This document shows positions 53,270 to 62,376 of a DNA stretch of 64,000 nucleotides, in pieces. A program made the position numbers and the translations under genes. The DNA is taken from positions 62,001 through 126,000 of the forward strand of contig NZ_ARQM01000001.1 in the NCBI RefSeq assembly GCF_000385135.1, read 5' to 3'. Under the pieces are notes generated by a model. It was not told where the DNA came from. It made no database searches and worked only from the letters and a program-made list of their open reading frames with translations. The stretch comes from Promicromonospora sukumoe 327MFSha3.1 (GTDB lineage Bacteria; Actinomycetota; Actinomycetes; Actinomycetales; Cellulomonadaceae). The number at the start of each line of letters is the position of its first letter. Position 1 is the first letter of the stretch.

Positions 53270-54312
53270 TCATCGACGTGCACGGCCACTACACGACCGC
53301 CCCCGAACCGCTCGGCGCCTGGCGCGACGCGCAGGTCGCCGCCCTGGCCGACGCGGGCCTGGCCCCCGACCCGGCCGGGCCGCGGATCAGCGACGACCAG
53401 ATCCGCGAGACGCTCCAGGCGCACCAGCTCCGGCAGATGGACGAGCGCGGCATCGACGTCACCGTCTTCTCGCCCCGGGCGTCGTTCATGGCCCACCACG
53501 TGGGCGACCTCGCGACGTCGACCGCCTGGGCGCGGATCTGCAACGACCTGTGCGCCCGCGTGGCCGGGCTCTACCCCGACCGGTTCGTGCCCGGCGCCAT
53601 GCTGCCGCAGTCGCCCGGCGCCGACCCGGCGACGTCGGTCCCCGAGATCGAGCGGGCCGTGACCGAGCTGGGCGCCGTCACCGTGAACCTGAACCCGGAC
53701 CCGTCCGGCGGGCACTGGACCGCACCGCCCCTGACCGACCGGTCCTGGTACCCGGTGTACGAGAAGCTGGTGGAGCTCGACGTGCCCGCCATGGTGCACG
53801 TCTCGACGAGCTGCAACCCCGCCTTCCACACCACGGGCGCCCACTACCTCAACGCCGACACCACGGTGTTCATGCAGCTCCTGCAGGGCGACCTGTTCGC
53901 CGACTTCCCGGACCTGCGGCTCGTGATCCCGCACGGCGGGGGAGCGGTGCCCTACCACTGGGGCCGGTTCCGCGGCCTGGCCCAGGCCCTGGGCAGGCCG
54001 GAGCCGGAGGAGGTGCTGGGCACCAACGTCTTCTTCGACACCTGCGTCTACCACCAGCCCGGCGCCGACCTGCTGCTCGACGTGATCCCGCGCGACGGCG
54101 TGCTGTTCGCCTCCGAGATGATCGGCGCCGTGCGCGGCATCGACCCGCGCACCGGCCACCACTTCGACGACACCCGCCGGTACGTCGAGGCCCATGCCGC
54201 GGCCCGGGGCCTGGACGACGCCGCCGTGCGCGCCCTGTTCGAGACCAACGCCCGCCGCGCCTACCCGCTGCTGGACCGGCGCCTGACCGAGAGGGGGCTG
54301 ACCCGTGTCTGA
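53266..54312 (+). CDS. ligJ: 4-oxalomesaconate hydratase (LigJ type amidohydrolase)
   Basis: A 348-residue metal-dependent amidohydrolase-fold enzyme. The metal motif is DVHGHY at the N-terminus; [16 protein letters not shown] and [20 protein letters not shown] are strong signatures of 4-oxalomesaconate hydratases. It adds water to give 4-carboxy-4-hydroxy-2-oxoadipate. GTG start inside the tautomerase stop; the aldolase gene begins 8 bp before its end. Confidence 0.92.
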   Translation: MIIDVHGHYTTAPEPLGAWRDAQVAALADAGLAPDPAGPRISDDQIRETLQAHQLRQMDERGIDVTVFSPRASFMAHHVGDLATSTAWARICNDLCARVAGLYPDRFVPGAMLPQSPGADPATSVPEIERAVTELGAVTVNLNPDPSGGHWTAPPLTDRSWYPVYEKLVELDVPAMVHVSTSCNPAFHTTGAHYLNADTTVFMQLLQGDLFADFPDLRLVIPHGGGAVPYHWGRFRGLAQALGRPEPEEVLGTNVFFDTCVYHQPGADLLLDVIPRDGVLFASEMIGAVRGIDPRTGHHFDDTRRYVEAHAAARGLDDAAVRALFETNARRAYPLLDRRLTERGLTRV

Positions 54313-55753
54313 GCTCGGAGTCGTCCACACCCAGATCCGCCGCGCCGACCCGGCCGCCGTCGAGGCGCTGTCGCGGTTCGGCGTCGCGACCGTCCACGAG
54401 GCGCTGGGCCGCCTCGGCCTCATGCGCCCCTACCTGCGGCCCGTCTACGAGGGCGCCGCGATGTGCGGCACCGCCGTCACGGTGCTGCTCCAGCCCGGCG
54501 ACAACTGGATGCTGCACGTCGCCGCCGAGCAGGTGCGCCCCGGCGACGTCGTCGTGGCCGCCTGCACCACCGAGAACGAGGACGGGTTCTTCGGCGACCT
54601 GCTCGCCACCTCGCTCAAGGCCCGCGGCGCCCGCGGCCTGGTGATCGACGGCGGCTGCCGCGACGTCGACACGCTGCGTGCCATGGACTTCCCCGTGTTC
54701 TCCCGCGCGATCAACGCCAAGGGCACGGTCAAGGCCACGCTCGGCTCGGTGAACGTGCCGGTCGTGTGCGCCAACGCGCTGGTCACCCCCGGTGACGTGG
54801 TCGTGGCGGACGCCGACGGCGTCGTCGTGGTGATCATGATCGGCATCTGCGGCACGCCCGCGACCAACCTGATCGCGTCGTTCGTGGTGCCGATCAGCGA
54901 CTGGTCGTGGCGCCTGGTCTACCTGTGGGGCTCGCTCGGTGTGCTGTTCCTGTTCTTCGTGCGCAAGCTCGCGGAGTCCCCGCAGTGGCTGGAGTCGCGC
55001 GGCCGGCACGACGAGGCCGACGCGGTGCTGCGGGACCTGGAGGCCCAGGCGGTCGCCCAGCACGGCACGCTGCCCGACGCCGCCGTGCCCGTGGAGACCG
55101 GGCCGGCCACGAAGGCGGGCCTGGCGATGCTCAAGGACAAGAAGTTCCTCTACCCGACCATCCTGCTGTCGGTGCTGTGGATCACCCAGACCATCGGGTT
55201 CTTCGGGTTCTCGTCGTGGGCGCCCACGCTGCTGGCCGCCGAGGGGATCAGCGTCGAGGACTCGATCTTCTTCGTGGCGCTGACCACGGTGGGCGCGCCG
55301 CTGGGCTCGTTCCTCGCCGCGCAGGTCACCGACCGGTTCGAGCGCAAGTGGTGTCTGGTGGTGTTCGGCGTGATCATCGCCGCGTCGGGCCTGATGTACG
55401 GCCTGACCTTCACGCCGGTGCTGATCGTCGTGTTCGGGTTCCTGGTCAACCTGTTCGAGCGCGGTTACACGGCCCTGGCCTACGCCTACTCGCCCGAGCT
55501 GTACGACACCAAGGGCCGGTCGCTCGGCACGTCGATCTCGTACGGGCTGGGGCGGCTGTCCAACGCCGTCGGGCCGCTGATCATCGCGGGCCTGTACAGC
55601 GGGCACGGGTACCAGACCGTCTTCTACTTCATCGCGGGCACCTGGGTGGTGGGGGCGCTGGCCCTGGCGATCTTCGGTCCCGCGACGCGCAAGGCCCGCC
55701 TGGCGGCGGCTGCGTCGTCGGCGGCGTCGTCGGAGGTGGAGGCCAGCCGTTAG
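54305..55753 (+). CDS. chimeric ORF: truncated CHA aldolase (LigK) fused to MFS transporter C-terminal part
   Basis: A 482-codon open frame made of two unrelated parts. Residues 1-176 are the RraA-like 4-carboxy-4-hydroxy-2-oxoadipate aldolase, with [15 protein letters not shown] and [10 protein letters not shown], but stop at [12 protein letters not shown], about 50 residues short of the usual end. From residue 177 the protein becomes an MFS aromatic-acid-type transporter from its fifth helix ([17 protein letters not shown]) to helix 12, lacking helices 1-4. The frame is kept across the join near 54832. Neither half is complete, so both activities are doubtful. A deletion between a ligK and a downstream transporter gene is the simplest origin; an assembly error is possible. 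GTG start with GAGAGGGGG. Confidence 0.85.
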   Translation: MSELGVVHTQIRRADPAAVEALSRFGVATVHEALGRLGLMRPYLRPVYEGAAMCGTAVTVLLQPGDNWMLHVAAEQVRPGDVVVAACTTENEDGFFGDLLATSLKARGARGLVIDGGCRDVDTLRAMDFPVFSRAINAKGTVKATLGSVNVPVVCANALVTPGDVVVADADGVVVVIMIGICGTPATNLIASFVVPISDWSWRLVYLWGSLGVLFLFFVRKLAESPQWLESRGRHDEADAVLRDLEAQAVAQHGTLPDAAVPVETGPATKAGLAMLKDKKFLYPTILLSVLWITQTIGFFGFSSWAPTLLAAEGISVEDSIFFVALTTVGAPLGSFLAAQVTDRFERKWCLVVFGVIIAASGLMYGLTFTPVLIVVFGFLVNLFERGYTALAYAYSPELYDTKGRSLGTSISYGLGRLSNAVGPLIIAGLYSGHGYQTVFYFIAGTWVVGALALAIFGPATRKARLAAAASSAASSEVEASR

Positions 55754-55762
55754 GGTGCTCGT

Positions 55763-55774
55763 ATTGTTGACAAT
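55763..55774. promoter_or_regulatory. GntR-type operator before the GntR gene
   Basis: ATTGTTGACAAT, a near-palindrome and the reverse complement of the site family before the operon at 52002. It lies 57 bp upstream of the GntR start codon and suggests self-control. Confidence 0.65.
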
Positions 55775-55819
55775 CGCTTCGCGCCCGGGGGTGGCGGGCG
55801 ACGACGTGAGAGGGACGTG

Positions 55820-56446
55820 ATGGTGGACGACGCCCAGGTGCGGGACGAGCTGCGAGCGGCGATCCTGCGGGGTGACTTCGCGCCACGTCAGCGACTGGTC
55901 GAGGCCGACCTGTGCGAGCAGTTCGGGGCGCGGCGGTTCGCGGTGCGGGCGGCCCTGCAGGATCTCGTGGCCGAGGGGCTGGTCGAGCGCCAGCAGAACC
56001 GCGGCGCCCGGATCCGCGAGATCAGCCTGGACGAGGCGATCGAGATCAGCGAGATCCGCCGCGTCGTCGAGGGGCTGGTCGCCGCGCGCGCCGCCGAGCG
56101 GCTCACGGCCGCCGACGCGAAGCGGCTGACGGGGATCGGTCGCCGCATGCGCGAGGCGGTCGACGGCGGCGAGGCGGCCGTGTACAGCGACCTCAACGCC
56201 GAGCTGCACGCGGCGCTGCGCGAGATCGCCCGGCACGAGACCGCCAACCGGATCGTGGCGCAGCTCCACGGTCAGATGGTGCGCCACCAGTTCGCGCTCT
56301 CGCGCGTGCCCGGCCGGTCGGCGGTCTCGCTGGCTCAGCACGAGGCGGTCATCGAGGCCGTCGTCGCGCGCGACCCCGATGCCGCCGAGGCGGCGATGCG
56401 GGCGCACATCACCTCGGTCATCGAGGTGCTGCGCTCGCTGGGTTGA
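55820..56446 (+). CDS. GntR-family regulator with FCD domain
   Basis: A 208-residue FadR-type GntR protein: winged helix (about 5-70; QRLVEADLCEQFGARRFAVR) and FCD ligand domain (about 80-205) with the metal-binding Asp/His residues (DLNAELHAAL, HEAVIEAV). It follows the oxalomesaconate operon and shares an ATTGTTGACAAT site with that operon's promoter. An in-frame GTG three bases earlier is an alternative start. Its 3' end overlaps the convergent DoxX-like gene by 29 bp. Confidence 0.88.
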   Translation: MVDDAQVRDELRAAILRGDFAPRQRLVEADLCEQFGARRFAVRAALQDLVAEGLVERQQNRGARIREISLDEAIEISEIRRVVEGLVAARAAERLTAADAKRLTGIGRRMREAVDGGEAAVYSDLNAELHAALREIARHETANRIVAQLHGQMVRHQFALSRVPGRSAVSLAQHEAVIEAVVARDPDAAEAAMRAHITSVIEVLRSLG

Positions 56447-56882
56447 GGCGTCGGACCAGCGCCGTCACCGAGAAGCGCGACGCGACCCGCGGCCACGCGA
56501 CCAGCACGACGGCGAGCGCGACCATGACCGGGTACGACCAGGTGAGCTGGTCGGCCGACCAGTAGCTCAGCAGCGTGCCGACGCTCGCGAGCGCGACCGG
56601 CAGGGTCAGCACCCCGGCGACCAGCGCGACGCCGAGGCCCACCTCCAGCAGCGGCATCAGCACGCCGAACAGCCCGGACGCCGGGCCCAGCACGTACTCC
56701 GCGAAGACCTCGAAGTAGCCGGGCACCCGGCTGTTGCCGGCGGCGCCGTCGGCGACGAGCTGGATGTCGGCGGCACCGAAGCCCGCCCGGTACTTGATCA
56801 GCCCCTCGTTGATCCAGAGCGCGCCGAGGGCGACCCGCGCCGCCGTCAGGACGACGGCGGCGAGGGACAGGGCGCGGGTCAT
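56418..56882 (-). CDS. DoxX-like small membrane protein
   Basis: A 154-residue protein with four membrane helices in the DoxX/DoxD arrangement (about 7-28, 62-85, 88-108, 112-132), with the family's WINEGLIKY after helix 1. DoxX proteins work in membrane thiol/redox or quinol systems; the exact role here is unknown. ATG overlaps the stop of the DM13 lipoprotein gene, so the two form an operon. Confidence 0.8.
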   Translation of the reverse strand: MTRALSLAAVVLTAARVALGALWINEGLIKYRAGFGAADIQLVADGAAGNSRVPGYFEVFAEYVLGPASGLFGVLMPLLEVGLGVALVAGVLTLPVALASVGTLLSYWSADQLTWSYPVMVALAVVLVAWPRVASRFSVTALVRRLNPASAAPR

Positions 56883-57361
56883 GCCAGGGGTGCCGCGCCG
56901 AAGACGGCCTTGGCCTTGTCGCAGTGGATGACGACGGTGTCGTAGCCCGCCACGTCCACGCCGTCCAGGGCGAAGGTCTGGGACGCCTCGTCGAAGGCGA
57001 CGGCGTCGATCTGCGTGCCGGCTGCCACGGCGGCCTCGTCGGTCCCGTTGGTGAGATAGATGTGCAGGTCGGGGCCCTCGTCGGACGAGTAGCCCGACAG
57101 GACGATCTCGGAGTCGCTCACCTCGACCGTGCCCGCGACCGCCTTGTCGTTGAGGCCCTCGAAGGTGCCGGTGCGGGCCTCTCCGCCCATGTCCTCCGTC
57201 ATGTCCTCACCCATGTCCTCACCCATGTCCTCGGACTGCTCCTGCGACGACGAGGTCTGGTCGGACATCGCGTCGCCCGACCCGCCGTCGTCGGCGCCGC
57301 AGCCCGTGAGCAGCAGGGTGGCGGTCAGGACGGCCGCGCTCGCGAGTGCTGTCTTGCGCAT
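56879..57361 (-). CDS. DM13-domain lipoprotein
   Basis: A 160-residue lipoprotein: signal peptide with lipobox LTGC (C21), a repetitive acidic Met-rich linker (EDMGEDMGEDMTEDMGG, about 44-60) and a C-terminal DM13 domain (about 62-158) with the conserved cysteine in VVIHCDKAKAVFG. DM13 domains have been proposed as extracellular redox (cysteine or cytochrome-like) electron carriers. The Met/Asp repeat may bind metal. It is divergent from the two-component system at 57508, likely its regulator. Confidence 0.85.
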   Translation of the reverse strand: MRKTALASAAVLTATLLLTGCGADDGGSGDAMSDQTSSSQEQSEDMGEDMGEDMTEDMGGEARTGTFEGLNDKAVAGTVEVSDSEIVLSGYSSDEGPDLHIYLTNGTDEAAVAAGTQIDAVAFDEASQTFALDGVDVAGYDTVVIHCDKAKAVFGAAPLA

Positions 57362-57507
57362 GAGAAGTGCCTCTCTGTCAGGTTCGTCGGTGCCGTCGGC
57401 AGTACGCCGGCGACGTCGTCGAACCTAGGCAGGGCGGCCCCACGGACGCGGGAGTCTTGCAGAGGCGTAAGAACTCGACCGGGCCTCGCGCGGTTACGCT
57501 GCCGGGC

Positions 57508-58206
57508 ATGGGAGCACAGGTGGAGGTGATGGTCGTGGAGGACGACGACACCGTCCTGGCCGTGGTGACCGACTACCTGGGCGGGCGCGGCTACGCCGTC
57601 ACCGCTTACCGCGACGGGCTCGTGGCGCGGGACGCCCTGCGGACCGCGCGGCCCGACGTGCTGGTCCTGGACCGGATGCTGCCCGGGGTCAGCGGGGACG
57701 AGCTGTGCCGGCAGGTCCGGTCGGCGGCCCCGCGGACGCCGATCATCATGCTCACCGCCCTCGACGCCGTCGAGCAGCGGATCGACGGGCTGGAGCACGG
57801 CGCCGACGACTACATCGCCAAGCCGTTCGCGCTGCGGGAGCTCCAGCTGCGCATCGACGCCCTGGTCCGGCGCAGCCGCGCCGTGCACGTCTCGCCGACG
57901 CCGTTCACGCTCGGGCCATTCCGCGTGGACCCCGCGCACCGCCGGATCTGGGCGACGGGCGCCGAGATGACGCTCACCGCCCGGGAGTACGAGCTGTTCC
58001 TCTTCCTGCTGCAGAACCCGGACCGCACCCTGACCCGCGACGACATCCTGCGCGAGGTGTGGGGCTGGAGCTTCGGCGAGGAGTCCACGGTGACCGTCCA
58101 CGTGCGCCGGCTGCGCGAGAAGATCGAGCCGGAGCCTCGCTACCCGCGCTACCTGCTCACCGAGTGGGGCCGCGGCTACCGCTTCACCGTGGGGGCCGCC
58201 GCATGA
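57508..58206 (+). CDS. OmpR-family response regulator
   Basis: A 232-residue response regulator with receiver domain (EDDD at 11-14, phospho-acceptor D55 in VLVLDRMLPG, lysine in AKPFALREL) and winged-helix DNA-binding domain ending LLTEWGRGYRF. Overlaps its kinase gene by ATGA. The divergent DM13/DoxX operon, 146 bp away, is the most likely target. Confidence 0.93.
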   Translation: MGAQVEVMVVEDDDTVLAVVTDYLGGRGYAVTAYRDGLVARDALRTARPDVLVLDRMLPGVSGDELCRQVRSAAPRTPIIMLTALDAVEQRIDGLEHGADDYIAKPFALRELQLRIDALVRRSRAVHVSPTPFTLGPFRVDPAHRRIWATGAEMTLTAREYELFLFLLQNPDRTLTRDDILREVWGWSFGEESTVTVHVRRLREKIEPEPRYPRYLLTEWGRGYRFTVGAAA

Positions 58207-59345
58207 TGCTCTCGGGTGGGGACCTGCTGCTCATTCTCGGCACCGCCGCGGTGTGCACCGCGGTGACCACGGTGCTCGCGCTCGTGATCCTGCGCCGTCT
58301 GCGGCAGCGCTCCGTCACCGCGCCGTTCGTCGTCCTGGTGGTCGCCGCGGTCGCCTCGATCGTCTGCTCGACCGTCGCGATCTCCGCCCTGATGTACCTG
58401 TCCCTGCACGACCTGCAGGTGATGCTGTGGGTGGTCGGGCTGTCGGCGCTGCTGAGCCTCGCCGCGACGATCGTCACCGCCCGGGCCGTGAGCAGGTCGT
58501 TCGCCCAGCTCGGCCAGGCGGTGGAGCGGGTCGGCCACGGCGTCGTCGTCGGCCCGGAGGCCTACGAGGGCAGGGAGCTCGCCGACCTCTCGGCCCAGCT
58601 CGCCGTCGCGTCCGAGCGGCTCGCCGCGGCCCGTGCGGAGATCGAGCAGCTCGACGCCGCGCGGCGGCAGTTCTTCGCCTGGATCTCGCACGACCTGCGG
58701 ACGCCGCTCACCGGGGTCAGCGCCCTCGCCGAGGCGCTGGACGACGGCGCCGTCGCCGACCCGGCCGACTACGTGCGGCGCATCCGGGCCCAGGTCGGGA
58801 CGATGAACCGGCTGGTCGACGACCTGTTCGCGCTGTCGCAGATCCAGAGCGGGGCGCTGCGGCTGCGCCCGGAGGACATCGAGCTGCTGGACGTCGTGTC
58901 CGACGCCGTGGCCGACGTGCACTCGCTCGCCGTCGCGAAGGAGATCCGGATCGAGCACGCGGGGGTCGAGGGCCGGACGCTGCGCGCAGACCCGCACGAG
59001 CTGACCCGGGTCGTGGTGAACCTCCTGACCAACAGCATCCGCCACGCCCCGCACGGCTCCGAGATCCTGGTGTCCGCCGACCGGGCCGGCGACCGGCTGG
59101 TGCTCTCCGTGCTCGACCAGGGCAGCGGGGTCGACAGCGAGGACCTCACGCGGATGTTCGAGATCGGCTGGCGGGCCAGCGAGGCCCGCACGCCGGACGC
59201 GCGGCCGGTCGCCGGGTCGCCCGGCGCGGGGCTGGGGCTGGCCATCGTGCGCGGCATCGTCCAGGCGCACGGCGGCGACGTGCGGGCCGAGCACGTGCCG
59301 CAGGGCTTCCGGCTCGACGTCGCCCTGCCCGCGCCGGCGATCTGA
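58203..59345 (+). CDS. sensor histidine kinase
   Basis: A 380-residue kinase with three or four N-terminal membrane helices (about 8-28, 40-62, 72-95) and almost no external loop, so it probably senses within the membrane. HAMP-like linker, HisKA with WISHDLRTPLT (H163), then HATPase motifs NLLTNSIRHA, DQGSGV and GLGLAIV. Forms a two-component pair with the upstream regulator. Confidence 0.92.
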   Translation: MMLSGGDLLLILGTAAVCTAVTTVLALVILRRLRQRSVTAPFVVLVVAAVASIVCSTVAISALMYLSLHDLQVMLWVVGLSALLSLAATIVTARAVSRSFAQLGQAVERVGHGVVVGPEAYEGRELADLSAQLAVASERLAAARAEIEQLDAARRQFFAWISHDLRTPLTGVSALAEALDDGAVADPADYVRRIRAQVGTMNRLVDDLFALSQIQSGALRLRPEDIELLDVVSDAVADVHSLAVAKEIRIEHAGVEGRTLRADPHELTRVVVNLLTNSIRHAPHGSEILVSADRAGDRLVLSVLDQGSGVDSEDLTRMFEIGWRASEARTPDARPVAGSPGAGLGLAIVRGIVQAHGGDVRAEHVPQGFRLDVALPAPAI

Positions 59346-59352
59346 ACGGCTC

Positions 59353-59366
59353 TCGTATCGATACGA
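59353..59366. promoter_or_regulatory. perfect palindrome before the LLM oxidoreductase gene
   Basis: TCGTATCGATACGA, a perfect 14-bp palindrome 22 bp before the ATG at 59388, in a short AT-richer promoter-like stretch. It looks like a repressor operator; no adjacent regulator gene is in the window. Confidence 0.5.
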
Positions 59367-59387
59367 TCGTTCTGGTAGAACTGCGCC

Positions 59388-60317
59388 ATGACCTCTCCGC
59401 AGATCGGTGTCGTCCTCCCGCGTGACCTGCCCGCCGCCCAGGTGCTGCCGTACGCGCGCGCCACGGAGCGGCTCGGCTTCGACGAGCTCTGGGTCGTGGA
59501 GGACCTGGGCTACCGCGGCGGGCTGGTGCAGGCCGCCGCCGTGCTGGGTGCGACCGAGCGCCTGCGTGTCGGCATCGGCATCCTGCCCGCCGCCGTGCGT
59601 AACCCCGCGTTCGCGGCGATGGAGATCGCCACGCTGGAGCAGCTCCACCCCGGCCGTACCGACGTCGGCGTCGGGCACGGCATGCCGGGCTGGATGCGGC
59701 AGGCGGGCGCCTGGCCCGAGCGGCCCCTGACGTTCCTCGCCGAGTACACCGCCACGCTCCGCACGCTGCTCGGCGGCGGGCAGGCGGGCGAGGTGCGCCT
59801 CGACGCGACGGCGGTGCCCGACTCCGTGCCGCCGCTGCTGCTCGGCGTGCGCGGGCCGCGGTCGCTGGCGGCCTCCGGCCGGGTCGCCGACGGCACCGTG
59901 CTCGCGGAGCCCGTCGCGCCCGAGTACGCGGCGTCGGCCCTGGGGGCGATCGCCCCGGAGGGCGAGCACCGCCTCGTGGCCTACAACATCGGGGCCGTCG
60001 ACGACGACGCGGCCGTCGCGCTGCGCACCGCCCGACCCGGGCTGGAGTGGATCGGCGAGCCCGACTGGGCGCCGCACGTGGCGCCGCTGCCGTTCGCGGC
60101 GGAGTTCGCGGAGCTGCGGGCGGCGTCCGCGTCCCGTGCCGAGTTCGTCGAGCGGATGCCCGACGAGTGGGTCGCGCGCCTCGCGCTCGCCGGCACGCCC
60201 GCGCAGGTCCGGGAGCGGATCGACGAGCTCGGGCGGGCCGGGGTGACCTCCAGCGTCTTCATCCCGGCCGGGCCCGACCCGCTGGCGGCCCTCGACGCGC
60301 TGGCCCGCGTGCTGTGA
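59388..60317 (+). CDS. LLM-class flavin-dependent oxidoreductase
   Basis: A 309-residue luciferase-like monooxygenase/F420-type TIM-barrel enzyme. It shows GVVLPRDLPAAQVLPYA, RLGFDELWVVEDLGYRGG, ERLRVGIGILPA and the family GVGHGMPGWM phosphate-binding stretch. Whether it uses FMN or F420 is not clear. Overlaps the MFS gene (GTGA), so enzyme and transporter are co-expressed. Confidence 0.87.
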   Translation: MTSPQIGVVLPRDLPAAQVLPYARATERLGFDELWVVEDLGYRGGLVQAAAVLGATERLRVGIGILPAAVRNPAFAAMEIATLEQLHPGRTDVGVGHGMPGWMRQAGAWPERPLTFLAEYTATLRTLLGGGQAGEVRLDATAVPDSVPPLLLGVRGPRSLAASGRVADGTVLAEPVAPEYAASALGAIAPEGEHRLVAYNIGAVDDDAAVALRTARPGLEWIGEPDWAPHVAPLPFAAEFAELRAASASRAEFVERMPDEWVARLALAGTPAQVRERIDELGRAGVTSSVFIPAGPDPLAALDALARVL

Positions 60318-61528
60318 CCGCACACCTGACGCCGTCGGCGCAGCGCCGGCGGCTGGCGTTGTTCGTGTCCTTCTTCATGACCGGCGTGTCCATGGCGACG
60401 TGGGTCTCCCGCACGCCCGCGATCCGCGACGCGACCGGCTCGACCACGGCCGAGATGGGGCTCATCATCGCGGGGCTGTCCGCGGGCTCCATGGTGGGGA
60501 TCGCCTTGGCCGGCACCCTGGTGGCCCGGCGCGGCGCACGGTTCGTCGTGCTGTGGGGCATGGTCGCGATCGTGACCGGCGTCGCCGTCGTGGCCGTCGG
60601 CACCGCGACCGCGCAGGGCTGGCTGGTCGCCGTCGGGCTCGCGTCGTTCGGGTACGGCATGGGCTCGGGCGAGATCGGGCAGAACGTCGAGGGGGTCGAC
60701 GTCGAGCGGGCGCTGCGGCGCACCGTGGTGCCGAGCCTGCACGGCAGCTACAGTCTGGGCGTCTGTGTGGGCGGGCTCGTCGGCCTGGGCGCGAGCGCCG
60801 CGGGCGTGCCGGTGCTCGGGCACCTGGTGGCGGTCGCCGCGCTCACCGCGATCGCGACGGCGGGGCTGGTGGCCAACCTGGCCCACGATGTCGGGCGGGA
60901 GGACTCCGACGCGGGGCAGCGGCGTCGTCCGCTCGGCGAGACCGTCGGGGCCTTCCTCGCGGTCTGGCGGGAGCGGCGCACCCTGGCGATCGGCGTGATC
61001 GTGCTGGGTATGGCCCTGGCCGAGGGGTCGGCGAACGACTGGCTGCCGCTGATCATGGTCGACGGGTTCGACCTGTCGGCGGCGACGGCGTCCCTGATCT
61101 ACGCGTTCTTCGGCCTGTCCATGGCGATCGGGCGGTTCAGCGGCGGGTTCTTCCTCGACCGGTTCGGGCGGGCGCCCGTCATGGTGGTCAGCGCGCTGCT
61201 CGCGATCGCCGGCATCGCCCTGGTGGCGTTCGCGCCGTCGGCGGTGCTGGGTGCGGTGGGCGTGCTGCTGTGGGGGATCGGGGCGTCGCTCGGCTTCCCG
61301 GTGGCGCTGTCGGCCGCGGGCGACGACCCGCTGAACTCCGCGCGCCGGGTCAGCGCCGTGGCGACGGCCGGGTACACCGCGTTCCTCGTGGGGCCGCCGG
61401 TGCTGGGCTTCGTGGGGGAGCACTTCACGCTTCGGCTCGCGATCCTGCTGGTCATGGTGCTGGTCGCGGTCTCGGCGTGCTTCGCGCGCGCGGTCACGCC
61501 GCCGGCGGGGGCGGTGCGCCCGGCGTAG
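60314..61528 (+). CDS. MFS transporter
   Basis: A 404-residue major facilitator protein with twelve predicted helices. It opens LALFVSFFMTGVSMATWVSR and has the motif A-like GTLVARRGARFVV, with a second-half counterpart FFLDRFGRAPVMV. The YbjJ-type subgroup pattern suggests an efflux or organic solute carrier; the cargo is unknown. Partner of the LLM enzyme. Confidence 0.88.
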   Translation: MTAHLTPSAQRRRLALFVSFFMTGVSMATWVSRTPAIRDATGSTTAEMGLIIAGLSAGSMVGIALAGTLVARRGARFVVLWGMVAIVTGVAVVAVGTATAQGWLVAVGLASFGYGMGSGEIGQNVEGVDVERALRRTVVPSLHGSYSLGVCVGGLVGLGASAAGVPVLGHLVAVAALTAIATAGLVANLAHDVGREDSDAGQRRRPLGETVGAFLAVWRERRTLAIGVIVLGMALAEGSANDWLPLIMVDGFDLSAATASLIYAFFGLSMAIGRFSGGFFLDRFGRAPVMVVSALLAIAGIALVAFAPSAVLGAVGVLLWGIGASLGFPVALSAAGDDPLNSARRVSAVATAGYTAFLVGPPVLGFVGEHFTLRLAILLVMVLVAVSACFARAVTPPAGAVRPA

Positions 61529-61568
61529 GCGACCCACTGGAAGGCGGCGGCGAGGCACTGAGCGTCGC

Positions 61569-62180
61569 CTAGGTCGATGGGCCGGCCGGGCCTTGAGCGT
61601 TCGATCTGACCCACAGAGTCACATCGCTGCTGGTGGCCACCACCAGCGTCCTGCCCGACGGAGAGAACCCCGCCGCGCGGAGCTCTCCATGCTGCTGATC
61701 GTCGAAGACGTGCCACCACGACGTCGCCGGCTCGCCAGCGTTGAGGCCGCCGCCCGCCGACAGTATGACCCGTCGATGGGGCCACTCCGGGGCGACGACG
61801 TCGATGCTCCACCCGTCCGCCGTGGTCGTGTGCAGGCCACCACCGAACAACCCGGCGATCATGACTCGGGTGCCCGTCAAGGCGCCGATACCCGGGCACG
61901 CCAGATCTGGCCCATCCGGCGTCGCTACCTGCGGGTTGGGGTGGCGCTCGCGGGCGATCTTCGCTCCCGTGGTCGCGTCCAGCAGTCCGAGGCCATCCGT
62001 GGAGACGATCATCAACAGGTCATCACCAGTCGCTGGATGCACCCCGAATCCGACCCCTTGCAGGCCGCCGACGGATACGTAGGATCCCGTCGCGCCCGTC
62101 GGCTGCCACGGCTCGGGTGGCCCGGTCAGCGGAGCTGACAGATACTTCTCCCGCAACCGCTGCTGGTACTCCGTGAGCAC
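61569..62180 (-). CDS. hypothetical protein with beta-propeller-like repeats
   Basis: A 203-residue soluble protein. After a helical start (LTEYQQRLREKYLSAPLTG) it has repeated strand-rich units (GVHPATGDDLLMIVSTDGLG, AAGFSPSGRTLVVATSSD) resembling WD40-like blades, too few for a full propeller. GTG chosen because AGAGGA lies upstream. The region is less GC-rich than the rest of the window, hinting at accessory origin. I do not recognise a family. The 196 bp to the next gene (62181-62376) hold nothing that I can identify. Confidence 0.7.
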   Translation of the reverse strand: MLTEYQQRLREKYLSAPLTGPPEPWQPTGATGSYVSVGGLQGVGFGVHPATGDDLLMIVSTDGLGLLDATTGAKIARERHPNPQVATPDGPDLACPGIGALTGTRVMIAGLFGGGLHTTTADGWSIDVVAPEWPHRRVILSAGGGLNAGEPATSWWHVFDDQQHGELRAAGFSPSGRTLVVATSSDVTLWVRSNAQGPAGPST

Positions 62181-62376
62181 GTGCCATCCTCTTCCGTTTT
62201 CCACCGGACCATCGCCGGCCGCGTGTTGCCGGTCGCTCCTCGGCGACACGCTGACAACCTACAGCCGCGAAAGCGTCGGGCAGAGAGACGAAGCATCGAC
62301 GATGACGCGACACGAGGCACGACCCACCGAGACCCAGATCCGTTGAGCAACGCGGCCTGGTGGTGTCTGTGATGTG

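Noticed and set aside
61526-61571. Inverted repeat TAGGCGAC/GTCGCCTA between convergent genes as a terminator
   Set aside because: Eight-base arms with a 30-base loop and overlap with both stop codons; not convincing.
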